A DNA stretch of 64,000 bases, taken from contig CAWGNG010000026.1 of assembly GCA_963823895.1 (NCBI GenBank), positions 512,063 to 576,062 on the forward strand, in the 5' to 3' direction. This DNA comes from G963675935 sp963823895 (GTDB taxonomy: Bacteria; Planctomycetota; Planctomycetia; Pirellulales; Thermoguttaceae). The notes beneath the pieces are model-generated. The model did no database searches. It was not told where the DNA came from and saw nothing but the letters and a program-made list of their open reading frames with translations. A program made the position numbers and the translations under genes. Shown piece by piece: positions 63,199 to 64,000 of this stretch; positions within the stretch are counted from its first letter, which is position 1, and the number at the start of each line of letters is the position of its first letter.

Positions 63199-63524
63199 AC
63201 CCCTCCTGCGATCATAACCAACCGAACCAGTCGCCAGTCCAACGCATCGCCGATCCACTGCCGTTAACGGCGTCAGAAGACATCGGGCGTGCAGAACCAT
63301 CGCCCTATAAATCGGCGAGAAATCCGCTCTCTTCCGCTCATGTTGGGCGATATTAGGACTTCGTAAGAAGCAGACATTTTTCGAAGGAGAGGGGGATTCT
63401 CCGAAATTCCCTGAAGTAGGGGATTGACACTCCCTAACCAAATCCTCTATACCCCAGTACCTCTCACACCACACTTGTTGCGGGTATCCTTTCCCGTGAT
63501 TGTCCCCCAGCCCCGGCCAATAAC

Positions 63525-64000
63525 ATGAGTATGGGTAGGATGGTTGTTCATCGTTGGGAAGACGTATTCAACGGCCTCGGTTTCCGTCGCCACGAGAAGC
63601 GGAAGAGTTGCGTCCGGCCGCAGAGACGGCGGAGGCTCGCTTTCGAGCCGCTCGAAGATCGGAGCCTTCTGTCCGTTTGTATATGGACCGGGGGCGGCGG
63701 CCAACTCCACAACAATTGGAATAACTCGGACAACTGGGTGAACGATCAGCAGCAGCCGGTCGTGCCCCAGTCCGGCGACGAACTGCATTTCGACGCCTCC
63801 TCGCAAACCGTTACCAACAACGATTTCCCCGTCGGCACACGCTTCCAGTCGATTGACTTCGACGCCAGCGATTTTACCCTCGGCGGATACGATCTGACGC
63901 TGACCGACGGCATCTCGGTCGCTTCCGACGTGACCGGCTCAACGATTTCCCTGAACGTCGCCCTGGCCGGCGCAGTGACCATCGACGTGACCGACACGGC
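63525..64000 (+). CDS. N-terminal part of a LEPR-XLL surface protein, cut by the window edge
   Basis: The frame stays open from ATG 63525 (also 63531 and 63540) to the right edge. The N-terminus is basic (GFRRHEKRKSCVRPQRRRRL) and leads to FEPLEDRSLLSVCIWTGGGG, the planctomycete LEPR-XLL signal region. Then NNWNNSDNWVNDQQQPVVPQ, SIDFDASDFTLGGYDLTL and a row of short beta strands follow, typical of autotransporter-like beta-helix surface proteins. Probably the beginning of a very long secreted protein. The gap upstream (63199-63524) shows no gene. Confidence 0.75.
   Translation, partial: MSMGRMVVHRWEDVFNGLGFRRHEKRKSCVRPQRRRRLAFEPLEDRSLLSVCIWTGGGGQLHNNWNNSDNWVNDQQQPVVPQSGDELHFDASSQTVTNNDFPVGTRFQSIDFDASDFTLGGYDLTLTDGISVASDVTGSTISLNVALAGAVTIDVTDT

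Noticed and set aside
1..64000. tRNA, rRNA, tmRNA and riboswitch genes.
   Set aside because: I looked for cloverleaf-like stretches and conserved cores in the gaps and found none I could support; a covariance-model search would be decisive.

Overview
The window looks like a chromosomal stretch from an uncultured planctomycete, probably Pirellulales-like. The evidence is high GC content, two secreted proteins with N-terminal LEPR-XLL-type motifs (one a variant), a protein ending in a TIGR03000-like domain, many large secreted proteins of unknown function, and intergenic space full of palindromic repeats. No rRNA, tRNA or CRISPR array was recognised.

Layout. 1-2.9 kb: edge fragment, ribbon-helix-helix protein, secreted alpha/beta-hydrolase, membrane protein. 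3.2-10.7 kb: glycan-use block (GH106 rhamnosidase-like, GH3 beta-glucosidase-like, MFS sugar porter). 11-18.7 kb: secreted protein, HEAT-repeat protein, RecQ, FtsH. 18.7-19.9 kb: VapBC45-like toxin-antitoxin pair. 20.2-24 kb: minus-strand operon of a GT4 glycosyltransferase, a glycosyltransferase fused to GGDEF, and a Dus enzyme. 24.3-30.6 kb: ABC export operon (lipoprotein, ATPase, permease) with a nuclease-like gene and a toxin-antitoxin pair between ATPase and permease. 30.6-36.7 kb: repeat-rich surface protein, pyrB, two DUF218 proteins, a YhcH-family protein, a secreted zincin. 36.9-40.8 kb: ECF sigma/anti-sigma, secreted protein and LarA-like enzyme in one transcriptional direction. 40.9-46.4 kb: [FeFe]-hydrogenase maturation operon hydE-hydG-aspA-hydF with no hydrogenase gene nearby. 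46.4-53.6 kb: aldo/keto reductase, RAYT transposase with perfect flanking inverted repeats, coaX, nucleotide-sugar dehydrogenase, aroH, metG. 53.8-57.7 kb: secreted HExxH protein and a small operon with a TIGR03000-like protein. 58-61.2 kb: decayed prophage (truncated portal, small phage-type genes). 61.7-64 kb: clan GH-A glycosidase and the start of a LEPR-XLL surface protein.

Two themes cut across the window. First, several palindromic repeat families sit not only between genes but in frame inside at least six ordinary genes (recQ, a lipoprotein, a YhcH-family gene, larA-like, hydE, coaX), in the manner of Rickettsia palindromic elements. A RAYT transposase bounded by a related repeat is present and is a candidate mobiliser of one family. 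Second, seven single-site frame breaks hit six otherwise intact genes (HEAT protein, ftsH twice, GT4, hydG, aspA, metG). Two of these are normally essential and two breaks lie in short G runs, so consensus-sequence error is the most likely cause. One of these breaks creates a false AspA-HydF fusion.
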